Shown in pieces: positions 1 through 8,395 of a DNA stretch of 27,075 nt. The DNA is taken from NCBI GenBank assembly GCA_021841725.1, contig JAKCEC010000002.1, positions 1 to 27,075 on the forward strand, in the 5' to 3' direction. The translations under genes and the position numbers were made by a program. This DNA comes from Actinomycetes bacterium (GTDB taxonomy: Bacteria > Actinomycetota > Acidimicrobiia > Acidimicrobiales > RAAP-2). Each line of letters opens with the position of its first letter. Position 1 is the first letter of the stretch. The notes under the pieces are model-generated. The model had not been told where the DNA came from. It did not search any database and saw only the letters and a list, made by a program, of their open reading frames with translations.

Positions 1-110
1 CCCTTGGCGATGCCCAGGCGGTCGTCGAGTTCGTTGAGGCTCTGACCGATCTTGCCGTAGGGACCGGCCGCGGCGCGCTGCGCCCGCTTGGTGTTGAGGG
101 TCTGACTCAT
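1..110 (-). CDS. qcrB: Cytochrome b subunit of the bcc complex, N-terminal fragment
   Basis: Only the first 36 codons are in the window; the gene runs off the left edge. The reading from the ATG at 110 gives a hydrophilic N-terminus ending in LNELDDRLGIAK, which resembles the segment before the first transmembrane helices of actinobacterial QcrB. The start overlaps the qcrA stop as ATGA, so the two are probably translationally coupled. In the family this subunit carries two b hemes and the quinol sites of complex III. The identity rests mostly on position after qcrC-qcrA, since no heme-binding residue is visible here. Confidence 0.8.
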   Translation of the reverse strand, partial: MSQTLNTKRAQRAAAGPYGKIGQSLNELDDRLGIAK

Positions 111-1042
111 GAGCGCTCCCAGAATCCCGGCCCGACGGGCTGATTGAAGTCCGACTGCGACTGCAGGTACCCGCCGGCGTCGAACTGCAGCGGCAATTGC
201 GGCAGGGGACGCGGGGCGGGTCCGAAGTTCGGGATGCAACCGTTGGTCACGTCGAACATCGACTGGTGGCACGGGCAGACCAGCAGCTGCAGCTGCTGCT
301 CGTAGAGGCCGACCGGACAACCCAGGTGCGTGCAGAGTTTGGAATAGGCCAGGTACCCCGCCGGACCCCAGGTCTCACGACCCTTTTGGGTCACGAAGTC
401 TTCGTTCGAGATGCGGATGAGCACGGTCTGATCGACCGCCTGTCCGTTATCGGTGTTCTCGAGTCCCTCCGGGTAGACGGTGACGATCGAGCCGATGGCC
501 AGGTCGTCGCGGTGCACGCGCCGACCGGTGATGTCCACCAGGTACGTGCCCTTGGTCCAGTCGGTGTGAAACAGCGTGCCCTTGGGCAGCGGCCCGAGGG
601 AGCGCACCAGGGGGAAGGCCGCGACGACTCCGAAGATGCCCATGCCCGCGCCCAGCAGTCCCCCGAGGAACTTGCGGCGCTTGATGACGCCCCCGCCGCG
701 CTCGACGATCGCCGCGGCGAAGGCGTTGCGCTCGTCGGCGGAGCTGGCCAGGGTGTGACGTTCCTCGACGAAGGGCCCACGCGGCATGAGGTACTTGCCC
801 CACGCGATCAGGCCGGTGCCCATGAGCGTGAGACCACCGCCCAGGGTGACCCCCAGGGTCCAGGGCGCCGCGTTAACCCAGTAGCACGCCCCGAAGCCCG
901 CGAGGAGCGCGATGCCCACGAGGAACGTGACGGCGATGACCTTCTCCACGAGTTCGGGACGGCGCGCGGCCGGCTGCAGCCGCGGATCGTCGGCGGACAC
1001 CGTACTCAACTGCACCGGGGTGCGCTGTTCGTGTTCGCTCAC
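107..1042 (-). CDS. qcrA: Rieske iron-sulfur subunit of the cytochrome bcc complex
   Basis: This is the membrane-bound [2Fe-2S] protein that passes electrons from quinol to the diheme cytochrome QcrC. The Rieske motifs are clear in the 311-aa reading: CTHLGC at 237-242 and CPCH at 256-259, giving ligands C237, H239, C256 and H259 and the disulfide pair C242/C258. Three hydrophobic segments precede the head domain (about 34-56, 61-85 and 125-147), as expected for actinobacterial QcrA. The third is preceded by KRRKFLGG, a twin-arginine-like sequence; this helix is known to use Tat in actinobacteria. I chose the GTG at 1042 because it overlaps the qcrC stop as GTGA; an ATG six codons upstream (1060) is less likely. 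The stop overlaps the qcrB start. Confidence 0.95.
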   Translation of the reverse strand: MSEHEQRTPVQLSTVSADDPRLQPAARRPELVEKVIAVTFLVGIALLAGFGACYWVNAAPWTLGVTLGGGLTLMGTGLIAWGKYLMPRGPFVEERHTLASSADERNAFAAAIVERGGGVIKRRKFLGGLLGAGMGIFGVVAAFPLVRSLGPLPKGTLFHTDWTKGTYLVDITGRRVHRDDLAIGSIVTVYPEGLENTDNGQAVDQTVLIRISNEDFVTQKGRETWGPAGYLAYSKLCTHLGCPVGLYEQQLQLLVCPCHQSMFDVTNGCIPNFGPAPRPLPQLPLQFDAGGYLQSQSDFNQPVGPGFWERS

Positions 1043-1929
1043 TGGCGCTCTCCTACCCAAAATCCGACGAGGGCCAGGAGGCCCACGCCCAACAACAGTC
1101 CTACGAATCCCTCCGCCACCGGGCCGAGCCCACCCAGGCCGAAACCGCCCGGGTTCTGGGGGTGTTGAATCTCCGTGGTGACGTACTTGACGATGTCGGC
1201 CACCTGGAAGTCGCTTAGGTTGCCCGTGAAGCGCGGCATGTTACCCGGGCCGGTGCGGATGGCCTCGACCACCTGGTAGGCCGGGATGTTGCGCAGCGAC
1301 GGCGCGAACGTCCCCGCCGCCAAGGCGTCGCCGTCGCCCTCGATGGTGTGGCACGCCGCGCAATTCAACGCGAACAGGGCCGCGCCGTCGGAGACGTTGG
1401 CGCTGCTGAGGTTGGGCGAGGGGATGTCGGGGTAACTCGGGCTCAGGGAGTTCACCCACGCCGCCACCGCGAGCGCCTGCTGGTGCGAGAGACGCGGGGT
1501 GCGACGGTTGGCCTGCACCGCGCGCGGATCCGCGGCGGGCATCCGGCCCGACTCGATCCAGAAGTCGATGGTCGCCGGACCCAGGCCCACCAGATTCGGG
1601 TAGGCCCCCGACGTCCCGTTCGCGGGCACCCCGTTAGCCGCCGTGCCGTGACACGACGCGCAGTTCTCTAAGAAGAGGGACTGGCCCAGGGTCGCCAGGG
1701 CCGACGGGGGCGCCGTGTACGTGATAGCGCTGTTGCCGTAACTGACCACCTGGCCCGCGGCGTTGCGGTGCACGATGGTGGAGTTCGGGGTACCGGCGTT
1801 GGCGCGACCCGTCTGAAACGGCGTCTGCGTCGTCGTGGCGGCCGCGGCCACGGAGGCGAGGCTCACCACGGGACCGGCGACGACGAGCGCGGCCAGGGCA
1901 AAAAAGGGAACTCGAGAGCGACGCTTCAT
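1039..1929 (-). CDS. qcrC: Diheme cytochrome c subunit of the bcc complex
   Basis: The 296-aa product has an N-terminal signal or anchor sequence (about 1-31), two cytochrome c domains with heme motifs CASCH (90-94) and CAACH (190-194), and a C-terminal membrane helix (about 271-292). Likely axial methionines are M130 (GRMPAAD) and M231 (GNMPRF). The fused diheme form replaces a separate soluble cytochrome c and wires complex III directly to the aa3 oxidase, a hallmark of Actinomycetota. The reading frame stays open far upstream, but the signal peptide fixes the start at the ATG at 1929, five bases after the ctaE stop. The end overlaps the qcrA start as GTGA. Confidence 0.95.
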   Translation of the reverse strand: MKRRSRVPFFALAALVVAGPVVSLASVAAAATTTQTPFQTGRANAGTPNSTIVHRNAAGQVVSYGNSAITYTAPPSALATLGQSLFLENCASCHGTAANGVPANGTSGAYPNLVGLGPATIDFWIESGRMPAADPRAVQANRRTPRLSHQQALAVAAWVNSLSPSYPDIPSPNLSSANVSDGAALFALNCAACHTIEGDGDALAAGTFAPSLRNIPAYQVVEAIRTGPGNMPRFTGNLSDFQVADIVKYVTTEIQHPQNPGGFGLGGLGPVAEGFVGLLLGVGLLALVGFWVGERQ

Positions 1930-1934
1930 CAAAC

Positions 1935-2531
1935 CTACTTCAGGAGGAACAGGGACGAGTACAACCCGATCCACACGACGTCGACGAAGTGCCAGTAGTA
2001 GCTGACCCCCTGGAACGTGGAGAGTTCGCCCGGGTCCCCCTCGGTGCCGCGCATGCGGATGAGCAGGAACAGCATGGCCACCAGTCCGAGGAAGACGTGC
2101 AGGCCGTGAATCCCCGTGGTGATGAAGAACACCGAGCCGTAGGAGTTCGTGTACCACCGCGTGGCCAGGTGGGTCCACTCGTAGACCTGGTTACCGACGA
2201 AGGCGGTGCCCATGATGATGGTGATGATCACCCACCGACGGGCCTCGGCCCGCCGACGGTGCTCGATCAGCCATACCGCCCACTGCATGGTAAACGACGA
2301 CGCCACCAGAATGATCGTAAAAATGCCCGACTGCAGCACGTCGAGGTGGGTTCCCTGAGGGGGCCACGCGGCGAGGTGTGCTCGGATGGTAAAAAGCGCG
2401 GCGAAGAGTCCCGAGAAGAACATCAGCTCGCTGCCGAGCCAAATCATCACGCCGATGGCCAGCATCGGAGGACGATCGTGGACGATCTTCTCTTGCTCCG
2501 CCAGGCTATTGAGGGGAATCGCCTGACTCAC
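1935..2531 (-). CDS. ctaE: Cytochrome c oxidase subunit III
   Basis: The 198-aa protein has five hydrophobic helices and the subunit III pattern, including the conserved glutamate in WLGSELMFF (E35), IHGLHVFLGL in the fourth helix, and the closing YYWHFVDVVWIGLYSSLFLL. It is a core subunit of the aa3-type terminal oxidase in the cytoplasmic membrane; it binds no metal and is thought to support oxygen access and enzyme stability. The short five-helix form and the position just before qcrC are typical of actinobacteria. The start is a GTG at 2531, preceded by a purine-rich AAGTAAGG that overlaps the end of a possible tiny ORF. No promoter is obvious in the 56-bp gap to the helD stop, so it may be read through from helD. 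Confidence 0.95.
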   Translation of the reverse strand: MSQAIPLNSLAEQEKIVHDRPPMLAIGVMIWLGSELMFFSGLFAALFTIRAHLAAWPPQGTHLDVLQSGIFTIILVASSFTMQWAVWLIEHRRRAEARRWVIITIIMGTAFVGNQVYEWTHLATRWYTNSYGSVFFITTGIHGLHVFLGLVAMLFLLIRMRGTEGDPGELSTFQGVSYYWHFVDVVWIGLYSSLFLLK

Positions 2532-2534
2532 GCC

Positions 2535-2591
2535 TTACTTTCTACCAAAGATTGAGAGGGGTCCGCGACGTTCCGGGCGATTACTGGTCAT
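2535..2591 (-). CDS. Possible 18-codon ORF between helD and ctaE
   Basis: An ATG overlapping the helD stop (ATGA) opens an 18-codon frame, peptide MTSNRPERRGPLSIFGRK, that ends in TAA three bases before the ctaE GTG. The peptide is basic and has no membrane segment. The ATGA overlap and near-abutting end are what a translated coupling ORF would look like, and its last codons carry the probable ctaE ribosome binding site. It could equally be chance in a 56-bp spacer. I do not recognise the peptide. Confidence 0.25.
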   Translation of the reverse strand: MTSNRPERRGPLSIFGRK

Positions 2592-4894
2592 CGAATGGTC
2601 TCGGGTAGTTCTCGCGTCGCCAAAATCGCTAGTCGTCGCGTCGGTCGGGTCATCGCGACGTAGAGCGTGCGCAGGCCGCGCGGCGTGCTGAGTTCGCCAC
2701 CGCGCGCTCCGCGCGCGACGATGTCGCCGGGCTCGACCACCACGGTAGCGTCGAATTCGAGCCCGTTGGCGTTCTCGGCGCCGAGGACCACCAGGTCCGC
2801 GCCCAAACCCCGCGATTCGTGATCGCGCGGGTCCACCGCGTCGATGCCGCCCCGGGTGAGGGTGTGCACGACCTCCTCGACCCGCGACGACGTGACGATC
2901 ACGGCGCAGCGACCGGGCGCCACCGCCGCCACCTCGCGACGCACCGCGGCGACCAGCGAGGTCGCGAAATCCTGGGGCGCGACGACCTCGACGACGGGAA
3001 CGGACCCGGCGCGACGCACCGGACGGGGGGGTTCGAGGTCCGTGGCCGCCGCCCGCAACGTCGCGGCGGCGAACGTGAGGACCTCTTCGGGGGTGCGGTA
3101 ACTGACCGTCAGGTCGACGCGCGTCGGGGCTCGGCGAGGCTCGAGCACGTCGAGTACCGAATTCCACGAGGCCGAGGACGACGCGGTGGTCGCCTGGCCC
3201 ATGTCGCCCACGATGGTCATGGAACCCGTGAGGTCGCGACGCTTCAACACCCGTAACTCCATGGGCGAGAGGTCCTGGGCCTCGTCGACCACGATGTGAC
3301 CGTAGGTCACGAACTCGGCCTCGTCGAGTTCGGCGCTGATACTGGGCGCGAGACGCTGCGCCTCTCGCAGCGCCGCGGCGCGAATGTCGCCGGAGAACGA
3401 ATCCAGGTCGACCCCGTCGAGGACCCCCTCGGCGCTGGGTCGGATCAACGACCGCGGTCGCTTGCGGGGTCCGAGGAGCACCCGGGCCTCGTCGATGAGG
3501 GCGGCGTCGGCCTTCGTCCAGTGAATCTCCTCCAGGCTGGCGCTGCGCGCGCGCTCGAGGGAGGCCAGTTCGTCCTCGGTGAAGAGTCCCTTGCCCGCCG
3601 CGCGCAGGAGCGCGGGCGCGCCGAACAGGTCGTGCAGGAGGTCCTGACCCGACAGGCGCGGCCAGATCCGCTGCAGCATCTGCTTGAACTCGACCGTCGC
3701 GCGCAGCTGATCGGCCAGGTCCTCGAGGGCGCCGCCGTCCTCGGCGTCGTCGCGCACGAAGCGGTCGTGGTAGCGCGCCGCGAGACGGGACGCCACCTCT
3801 CGACCCACCGCCGAGCGACGTTGATTGTGGTTGCCCGGACGACGACGCGCGCGCTCGACCACGTCGACCGTGTCCTCGGGGCGCACCACGACGATGGCGC
3901 GACCGACCGGGATCGACACCTCCTGACGCAGGGGCCGCTCGCGGGTGCGCAGGGCTCGCGCGAGGAGTCGCGCCATACGCTCGTCGCCCTTGAGGCGGTC
4001 CACCTCCTCACTGTCGCGTCCGCGCACCTCGACGTTGGTCACCAACCCCGAAATCGTGGAGAGCGTGACCCCCGATTCACCCAGGGACGGGAGCACGTTC
4101 TCGATGTAGTTCAAGAACAGGGGATTGGGTCCCACCACCAACACCCCCTGACGCTCGAGCGTGGCCCGGTGGGTGAACAAGAGGTACGCCGCACGGTGCA
4201 GGGCCACCGCGGTCTTGCCGGTCCCCGGTCCGCCCTGCACGAGGAGCACGCCGGGGAGCGGATGACGGATGATCTGGTCCTGTTCGCCCTGGATGGTGGC
4301 CACGATGTCGGCCATACGGCCGGTGCGCGCGCGCCCCAGTGCCGCCAGCAGCGCCCCGGGCCCGCCGAGGGCCAGACCGCCGTCGACCAGACCTTCGTCG
4401 GTGGCGTCACGCTCGCCCCCGTCGGGCAGTTGCAGTTCGCCCATTTCGTTCGCGAAGTACTCGTCCTCGACGCCCAGGACCTCACGACCGCGGATCGCGA
4501 CGTGACGTCGGCGCGCCAACCCCAGGGACTCGACACCGGTGGCCCGGTAGAAGGCCTCGGCGACGGGCGCGCGCCAGTCCACCACCAGCGGGTTCAAGTC
4601 GGCGTCGGACACCGCCAGGCGACCCACGTGATACGTATCACCGGGGCGATCGTTCTGGTCGAGGTAGTCGATGCGACCGAAGAACAGCGACTGGTCGCCG
4701 ATGGCCAGCTGGTCGAGTCGTTGCAGGGCGGTGCCCATGACCACGTCGCGCTCCACGAGGTCGCCGGCACCGCGCATCGTGGCCACCGCCGCGGAGTCGC
4801 GCAGGGAACGCGCCTCGGCGCGCATGTGGTCGAGGGCGTCCAACGCGTCGTCGAGAAAATCCTGTTCCTCTTGAATCTCGCGCTCGTGAGCCAT
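2588..4894 (-). CDS. helD: HelD-like RNA polymerase-associated ATPase (UvrD/Rep superfamily)
   Basis: The 768-aa protein has the superfamily 1 motifs in order: Walker A GGPGTGKT (221-228), Walker B VVDEAQD (535-541), GDMGQ (563-567), YRTPEEV (599-605), GLEFD (711-715) and YVAMTR (745-750). The N-terminus begins with a predicted helical acidic stretch (1-35), followed by the segment GRIDYLDQND...VVDWRAPVAEAFYRA characteristic of HelD rather than DNA-unwinding UvrD or PcrA. HelD proteins use ATP to pull stalled RNA polymerase off nucleic acid, and some actinobacterial members (HelR) give rifampicin tolerance. The length fits the actinobacterial class. It diverges from hemE and lies directly upstream of ctaE. 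An ordinary ATP-dependent DNA helicase annotation is possible but less specific. Confidence 0.88.
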   Translation of the reverse strand: MAHEREIQEEQDFLDDALDALDHMRAEARSLRDSAAVATMRGAGDLVERDVVMGTALQRLDQLAIGDQSLFFGRIDYLDQNDRPGDTYHVGRLAVSDADLNPLVVDWRAPVAEAFYRATGVESLGLARRRHVAIRGREVLGVEDEYFANEMGELQLPDGGERDATDEGLVDGGLALGGPGALLAALGRARTGRMADIVATIQGEQDQIIRHPLPGVLLVQGGPGTGKTAVALHRAAYLLFTHRATLERQGVLVVGPNPLFLNYIENVLPSLGESGVTLSTISGLVTNVEVRGRDSEEVDRLKGDERMARLLARALRTRERPLRQEVSIPVGRAIVVVRPEDTVDVVERARRRPGNHNQRRSAVGREVASRLAARYHDRFVRDDAEDGGALEDLADQLRATVEFKQMLQRIWPRLSGQDLLHDLFGAPALLRAAGKGLFTEDELASLERARSASLEEIHWTKADAALIDEARVLLGPRKRPRSLIRPSAEGVLDGVDLDSFSGDIRAAALREAQRLAPSISAELDEAEFVTYGHIVVDEAQDLSPMELRVLKRRDLTGSMTIVGDMGQATTASSSASWNSVLDVLEPRRAPTRVDLTVSYRTPEEVLTFAAATLRAAATDLEPPRPVRRAGSVPVVEVVAPQDFATSLVAAVRREVAAVAPGRCAVIVTSSRVEEVVHTLTRGGIDAVDPRDHESRGLGADLVVLGAENANGLEFDATVVVEPGDIVARGARGGELSTPRGLRTLYVAMTRPTRRLAILATRELPETIR

Positions 4895-4930
4895 CGGACC
4901 TCTCTCGGTACTCGCAAATAGCGTTTGACG

Positions 4931-4936
4931 ATTCTA
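4931..4936 (-). promoter_or_regulatory. Possible -10 box for helD
   Basis: On the minus strand the divergent helD/hemE spacer (4895-5001) contains TAGAAT, a good match to the sigma-70-type TATAAT. Its distance of 36 bases from the helD ATG allows a short leader with a GAGAGG ribosome binding site. I see no convincing -35 box. For hemE on the plus strand the best candidate is the weaker TAGGCT at 4975-4980. Confidence 0.3.
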
Positions 4937-4990
4937 GGGGACGCAGCGACGCCGCCGGGTCGCCGCGGCGGACCTAGGCTGAGGGCCGTC

Positions 4991-4997
4991 AAAGGAG
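4991..4997 (+). promoter_or_regulatory. Ribosome binding site of hemE
   Basis: AAAGGAG lies four bases before the GTG at 5002 and is one of the clearest Shine-Dalgarno sequences in the window. It decides the hemE start, which otherwise lacks an ATG near the conserved N-terminus. Confidence 0.6.
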
Positions 4998-5001
4998 CCG
5001 T

Positions 5002-6036
5002 GTGTCCGACCCCGTATTCCTCCGAGCCTGCCGCGCCGAGCCCGTGGACCGCGTCCCCGTGTGGTTCATGCGCCAGGCGGGCCGCTCCCTGCCCGAGTAC
5101 CGGGCCCTGCGCGGGACCGGCTCCATCCTCGAGGCCATCGCCGACCCCGCGCTGGCCTGTGAGGTGACCCTGCAGCCCGTGCGCCGCTACGGCGTCGACG
5201 CCGCGATCCTGTTCTCGGACATCGTGGTGCCCTACCACGCGATTGGCTTCGGCGTCGACGTGGTCCCCGGACGCGGCCCCGTCATCGCGCAGCCCTTTCG
5301 CACCGCGCGCGACCTCGAGCGCCTACGGGACCTGAGCGACGCGGACATCGCCCACGTCACCGCCACCGTCGACCTGGTCGTCGCGGAGCTGGCGGCGAGT
5401 GACACCCCCCTGATCGGGTTCGCCGGGGCGCCCTTCACCGTGGCCAGCTACCTGATCGAAGGCGCCCCCACCCGTGACTTCGCACTCATCAAGTCGCTCA
5501 TGCACGCCGACCCCGTGCTCTTCGATCGTCTCCTGGATCGACTCGTGGCCATCACCGTGGCCTTCTTGCGCGCCCAGGTGGCCCACGGGGCCCGAGCCCT
5601 CCAGCTCTTCGACTCCTGGGCGGGCGCCCTGACGCGCGACGAATACCGTCGCTTCGCCCTGCCCGCCACCCAGCGCGTCCTCGACGCGGTGGCGGACCTG
5701 GGCGTGCCCACCATCCTGTTCGGCGTGGGCACCGGGGAACTCCTGACGTTGATGACGACGGCGGGCTCCACGGTCCTGGGCATCGACTGGCACGTCGACC
5801 TCGACGAGGGTCGCCGCCGCGCCGCCAAGCCGGTCCAGGGCAATCTCGACCCCGCGCGCTGTCTCGGGGGAATCGATCTCGGCGTGACGGCCGCGCGCGA
5901 AGTCCTGGGGCGCGCCGGGCGCGAGGCGGGGTACATTTTCAACCTGGGGCACGGCGTTCTGCCCGCCACCGATCCCGCGGTGCTCGAGGCCGTGGTCCGC
6001 GTGGTCCACGACGAAGGAAGGGCGGGCGTGCAATGA
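5002..6036 (+). CDS. hemE: Uroporphyrinogen decarboxylase
   Basis: This cytosolic enzyme removes four carboxyl groups from uroporphyrinogen III to give coproporphyrinogen III. The 344-aa length is normal. Both family signatures are visible: PVWFMRQAGRSLPEYR near residue 19 and GFAGAPFTVASYLIEG near 139. Also present are LFSDIVVP with the catalytic aspartate (about residue 72), QLFDSWAG, and the C-terminal FNLGHGVLPATDP. The gene opens the heme operon hemE-hemH-hemY. Its stop overlaps the hemH start as ATGA. The start is a GTG with an AAAGGAG ribosome binding site. Confidence 0.97.
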   Translation: MSDPVFLRACRAEPVDRVPVWFMRQAGRSLPEYRALRGTGSILEAIADPALACEVTLQPVRRYGVDAAILFSDIVVPYHAIGFGVDVVPGRGPVIAQPFRTARDLERLRDLSDADIAHVTATVDLVVAELAASDTPLIGFAGAPFTVASYLIEGAPTRDFALIKSLMHADPVLFDRLLDRLVAITVAFLRAQVAHGARALQLFDSWAGALTRDEYRRFALPATQRVLDAVADLGVPTILFGVGTGELLTLMTTAGSTVLGIDWHVDLDEGRRRAAKPVQGNLDPARCLGGIDLGVTAAREVLGRAGREAGYIFNLGHGVLPATDPAVLEAVVRVVHDEGRAGVQ

Positions 6037-6938
6037 CCACTGGAGTTCTCGTGATGGCCTACGGCACGCCAACGACCCCCGCGGACGTCGAGGCCTACTA
6101 CACCCGCATCCGCCACGGTCGGCCCCCGACGCCCGAGCTCCTCGAGGAGCTCGCGGGTCGCTACCGCGACATCGGCGGCACCTCGCCCCTGGCGCAGCGC
6201 ACCGCCGCGCAGGTCGCCGCCCTCGCGTCGGCCCTCGAGGCCGAGGCGCCGGGGGAGTTCGACGTACGATTCGCCTCGAAGTACGAACCGCCGATGATCG
6301 AAGAGGTGGCGCCGGGCTTCGCCCGCGACGCGGTCACCCGGGTGATCGGACTGGTCCTGGCGCCGCACTCCTCCACGATGTCCACCGACCAGTACATGGC
6401 GCGCGCGCGCGCGGCCCTGGGTGCGGGCGTCGATTTCGTCGAGATCGGGGCCTGGTGGGCGGAGGCCGGTTTCTTGGAATTGATCGCGCAGCGCGTCCTC
6501 GACGCGCTGGCCCTCGTCCCGCTCGAACGCCGCGCCACGACCGAGGTGATCTTCTCGGCGCACTCACTGCCCGAGAAGATCCTGGCGACGGGTGACACCT
6601 ACCCCGCCCAGTTGCGCGCGAGCGCCGAGGGGGCCGCGCGCCTCGCCGGCGTCACCGCGTGGGACCTCGCGTGGCAATCCGCCGGTCGCACGGCGGACCC
6701 CTGGATCGGTCCCGATATCCTCCAGGTCCTGCGCGACAAGGCCGCGGCCGGGCTGACCGACGTCGTCTCGTGCCCCATTGGTTTCGTCTCGGACCACCTC
6801 GAGGTCCTCTACGACATCGACATCCAGGCGCAGGCGCTGGCCCACGAGCTCGGCCTGCACCTCGTGCGCACGACCTCGCTCAACGACGACCCCGCCTTCA
6901 TCGCGGTGTTGGCGTCCGTCGTGCGGAGCCGCGCGTGA
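6033..6938 (+). CDS. hemH: Ferrochelatase, probably coproporphyrin type
   Basis: The 301-aa protein inserts ferrous iron into a porphyrin. Diagnostic segments are LVMAYGTP at the N-terminus, LAPHSSTMSTDQY, VIFSAHSLPEKI with the metal-binding histidine, WQSAGRT, and CPIGFVSDHLEVLYDID with the catalytic glutamate. In Actinomycetota the homologue (CpfC) works on coproporphyrin III, followed by decarboxylation by HemQ/ChdC; I infer the same here, but no hemQ is in the window. Only one cysteine is present, so the [2Fe-2S] cluster known from mycobacterial ferrochelatase cannot form. The ATG overlaps the hemE stop, and the stop overlaps the hemY GTG. Confidence 0.95.
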   Translation: MTTGVLVMAYGTPTTPADVEAYYTRIRHGRPPTPELLEELAGRYRDIGGTSPLAQRTAAQVAALASALEAEAPGEFDVRFASKYEPPMIEEVAPGFARDAVTRVIGLVLAPHSSTMSTDQYMARARAALGAGVDFVEIGAWWAEAGFLELIAQRVLDALALVPLERRATTEVIFSAHSLPEKILATGDTYPAQLRASAEGAARLAGVTAWDLAWQSAGRTADPWIGPDILQVLRDKAAAGLTDVVSCPIGFVSDHLEVLYDIDIQAQALAHELGLHLVRTTSLNDDPAFIAVLASVVRSRA

Positions 6939-8395
6939 GCGCGCGACCCTCGGTCGTCATCGTCGGGGGCGGCATCGCGGGCCTGGCCGCGGCCTGGGAG
7001 CTCACCGGCGCGGGTGAGGGGCCGAGCGACTCGACCCCGCGCGTCGAGATCCTCGAGGCGGCGGCGCAACTGGGCGGGGCCCTGGCCGGGGCCGACTTCG
7101 CCGGGCGCTTCGTCGATCTCGGACCCGACGGCTTCCTCGCGCGCCGTCCCGAGGCGGTGACCCTGGCGCGAGAACTCGGCCTCGACGACCGCCTCGAGGG
7201 CATCGCGGCGGCGGGGGCCTCCATCTGGCTACGCGGCGCGCTCGAACCACTCCCCGAGGGCCTGGTCCTGGGCGTGCCCACCGACGCCGCGGCCCTCAAG
7301 AGGATGCGCGGCCTGTCGTGGAGCTCGCGCTGGGCGGCCTGGCGCGACCAACACGCGCCGCGGCGTCTCGCGGTCACCGACGACGTGAGCATCGGCGCCA
7401 TCTTGCGCACGAAACTGGGCAGCGAGTTGACCTACCAGTTGATCGAACCCATGGTCGGGGGCATCCAGGCGGGTCGCGTCGACCAACTCTCGGCCGCGGC
7501 CGTCTTCCCGGCCCTCTACGAGGCCGCCCAGCGCGGCGGCTCGATCATGAAGGCCCTGCGCGGGGCGGCCGGTCCCGCGACCGGGGCCGCCGCGGCCGCG
7601 GCGGGACCCCTCTTCATGTCCTTGACCAGTGGCGTGGGCTCACTGACGGGTGAGCTCGAGCGCCAGCTGCGCGCACGCGGCGTGGTGATCCGCACCGCCA
7701 CCCCCGCCACCGCGTTGCGGTCCGCGCCGTCGAGTCCCTACCCCTGGGAGGTGGACACCGCCGCCACGACGACCGGGGCCACCGCGGTCATCGTGGCCGC
7801 CCCGGCACCCACGGCCGGCCAGCTGACGGCCCACCTCGACCCCCACCTCGCGGCGCTGTCGAGCGTCGACAGCGCGGGCGCGGTGATCGTGACCCTTCTC
7901 TTTGACACCGCCGACACGCAGCTGCCGCCCACCGGGACGGGCGTGCTGATCCCCCTGGGTAGCGAGTGGGGCGACGACGTCATGATGACCACCGCACTCA
8001 CCTTCCTCGACCGCAAGTGGCCCCACCTGCGCCGCGACGGCCAGATCCTGTTGCGCGCCCACGTCGGACGCATCGACGACCGACGCAGCGAGGCGCTCGG
8101 GGACGAGGCCCTGAGCGAACGCGTCATCGGCGAGGTCACCACCGTGCTCGGACGGGTGGGTCGGCCCCTGGCGACCCGCGTGCAACGCTGGCCCCACGGT
8201 CTACCCCAGTACTACGTGGGACACCTGGATCTGATTGAGCGGGCGCGTCAGGCGTTGGCCCCCACGGCGATCCGTCTCGCCGGTAGCGCCTACGACGGCG
8301 TGGGGATCCCCGCCAGTATCGGCTCGGGACGGCGCGCGGCCCGTGAGGTACGCGACCTGCTCAACGTCGACGCCGGAGGAACGCGTCGCGCCTAG
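6935..8395 (+). CDS. hemY: Coproporphyrinogen III / protoporphyrinogen oxidase (HemY/CgoX type)
   Basis: The 486-aa flavoprotein has an N-terminal FAD-binding beta-alpha-beta motif, VVIVGGGIAGLAAAWEL (about 7-23), and the family segments DLGPDGFLARRPEAV, EPMVGGIQAGRVDQLS and SGVGSLTGELERQL. It closes with AGSAYDGVGIPASIGSGRRAA, the second FAD contact. It oxidises the porphyrinogen to porphyrin with oxygen; in actinobacteria the substrate is usually coproporphyrinogen III. The start is the GTG at 6935, which overlaps the hemH stop as GTGA and sits six codons before the flavin motif; the open frame extending further upstream runs inside hemH. Its TAG at 8393-8395 overlaps the stop of the convergent HAD gene through a shared CTAG. 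Confidence 0.95.
   Translation: MSARPSVVIVGGGIAGLAAAWELTGAGEGPSDSTPRVEILEAAAQLGGALAGADFAGRFVDLGPDGFLARRPEAVTLARELGLDDRLEGIAAAGASIWLRGALEPLPEGLVLGVPTDAAALKRMRGLSWSSRWAAWRDQHAPRRLAVTDDVSIGAILRTKLGSELTYQLIEPMVGGIQAGRVDQLSAAAVFPALYEAAQRGGSIMKALRGAAGPATGAAAAAAGPLFMSLTSGVGSLTGELERQLRARGVVIRTATPATALRSAPSSPYPWEVDTAATTTGATAVIVAAPAPTAGQLTAHLDPHLAALSSVDSAGAVIVTLLFDTADTQLPPTGTGVLIPLGSEWGDDVMMTTALTFLDRKWPHLRRDGQILLRAHVGRIDDRRSEALGDEALSERVIGEVTTVLGRVGRPLATRVQRWPHGLPQYYVGHLDLIERARQALAPTAIRLAGSAYDGVGIPASIGSGRRAAREVRDLLNVDAGGTRRA

Noticed and set aside
3296..4921. Plus-strand 541-codon open frame opposite helD
   Set aside because: It is a shadow of the helD coding frame in GC-rich DNA; helD carries all helicase motifs and this frame has none.
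6398..6415. GC-alternating run inside hemH
   Set aside because: It simply encodes Arg-Ala repeats in a GC-rich gene and has no sign of a functional repeat.
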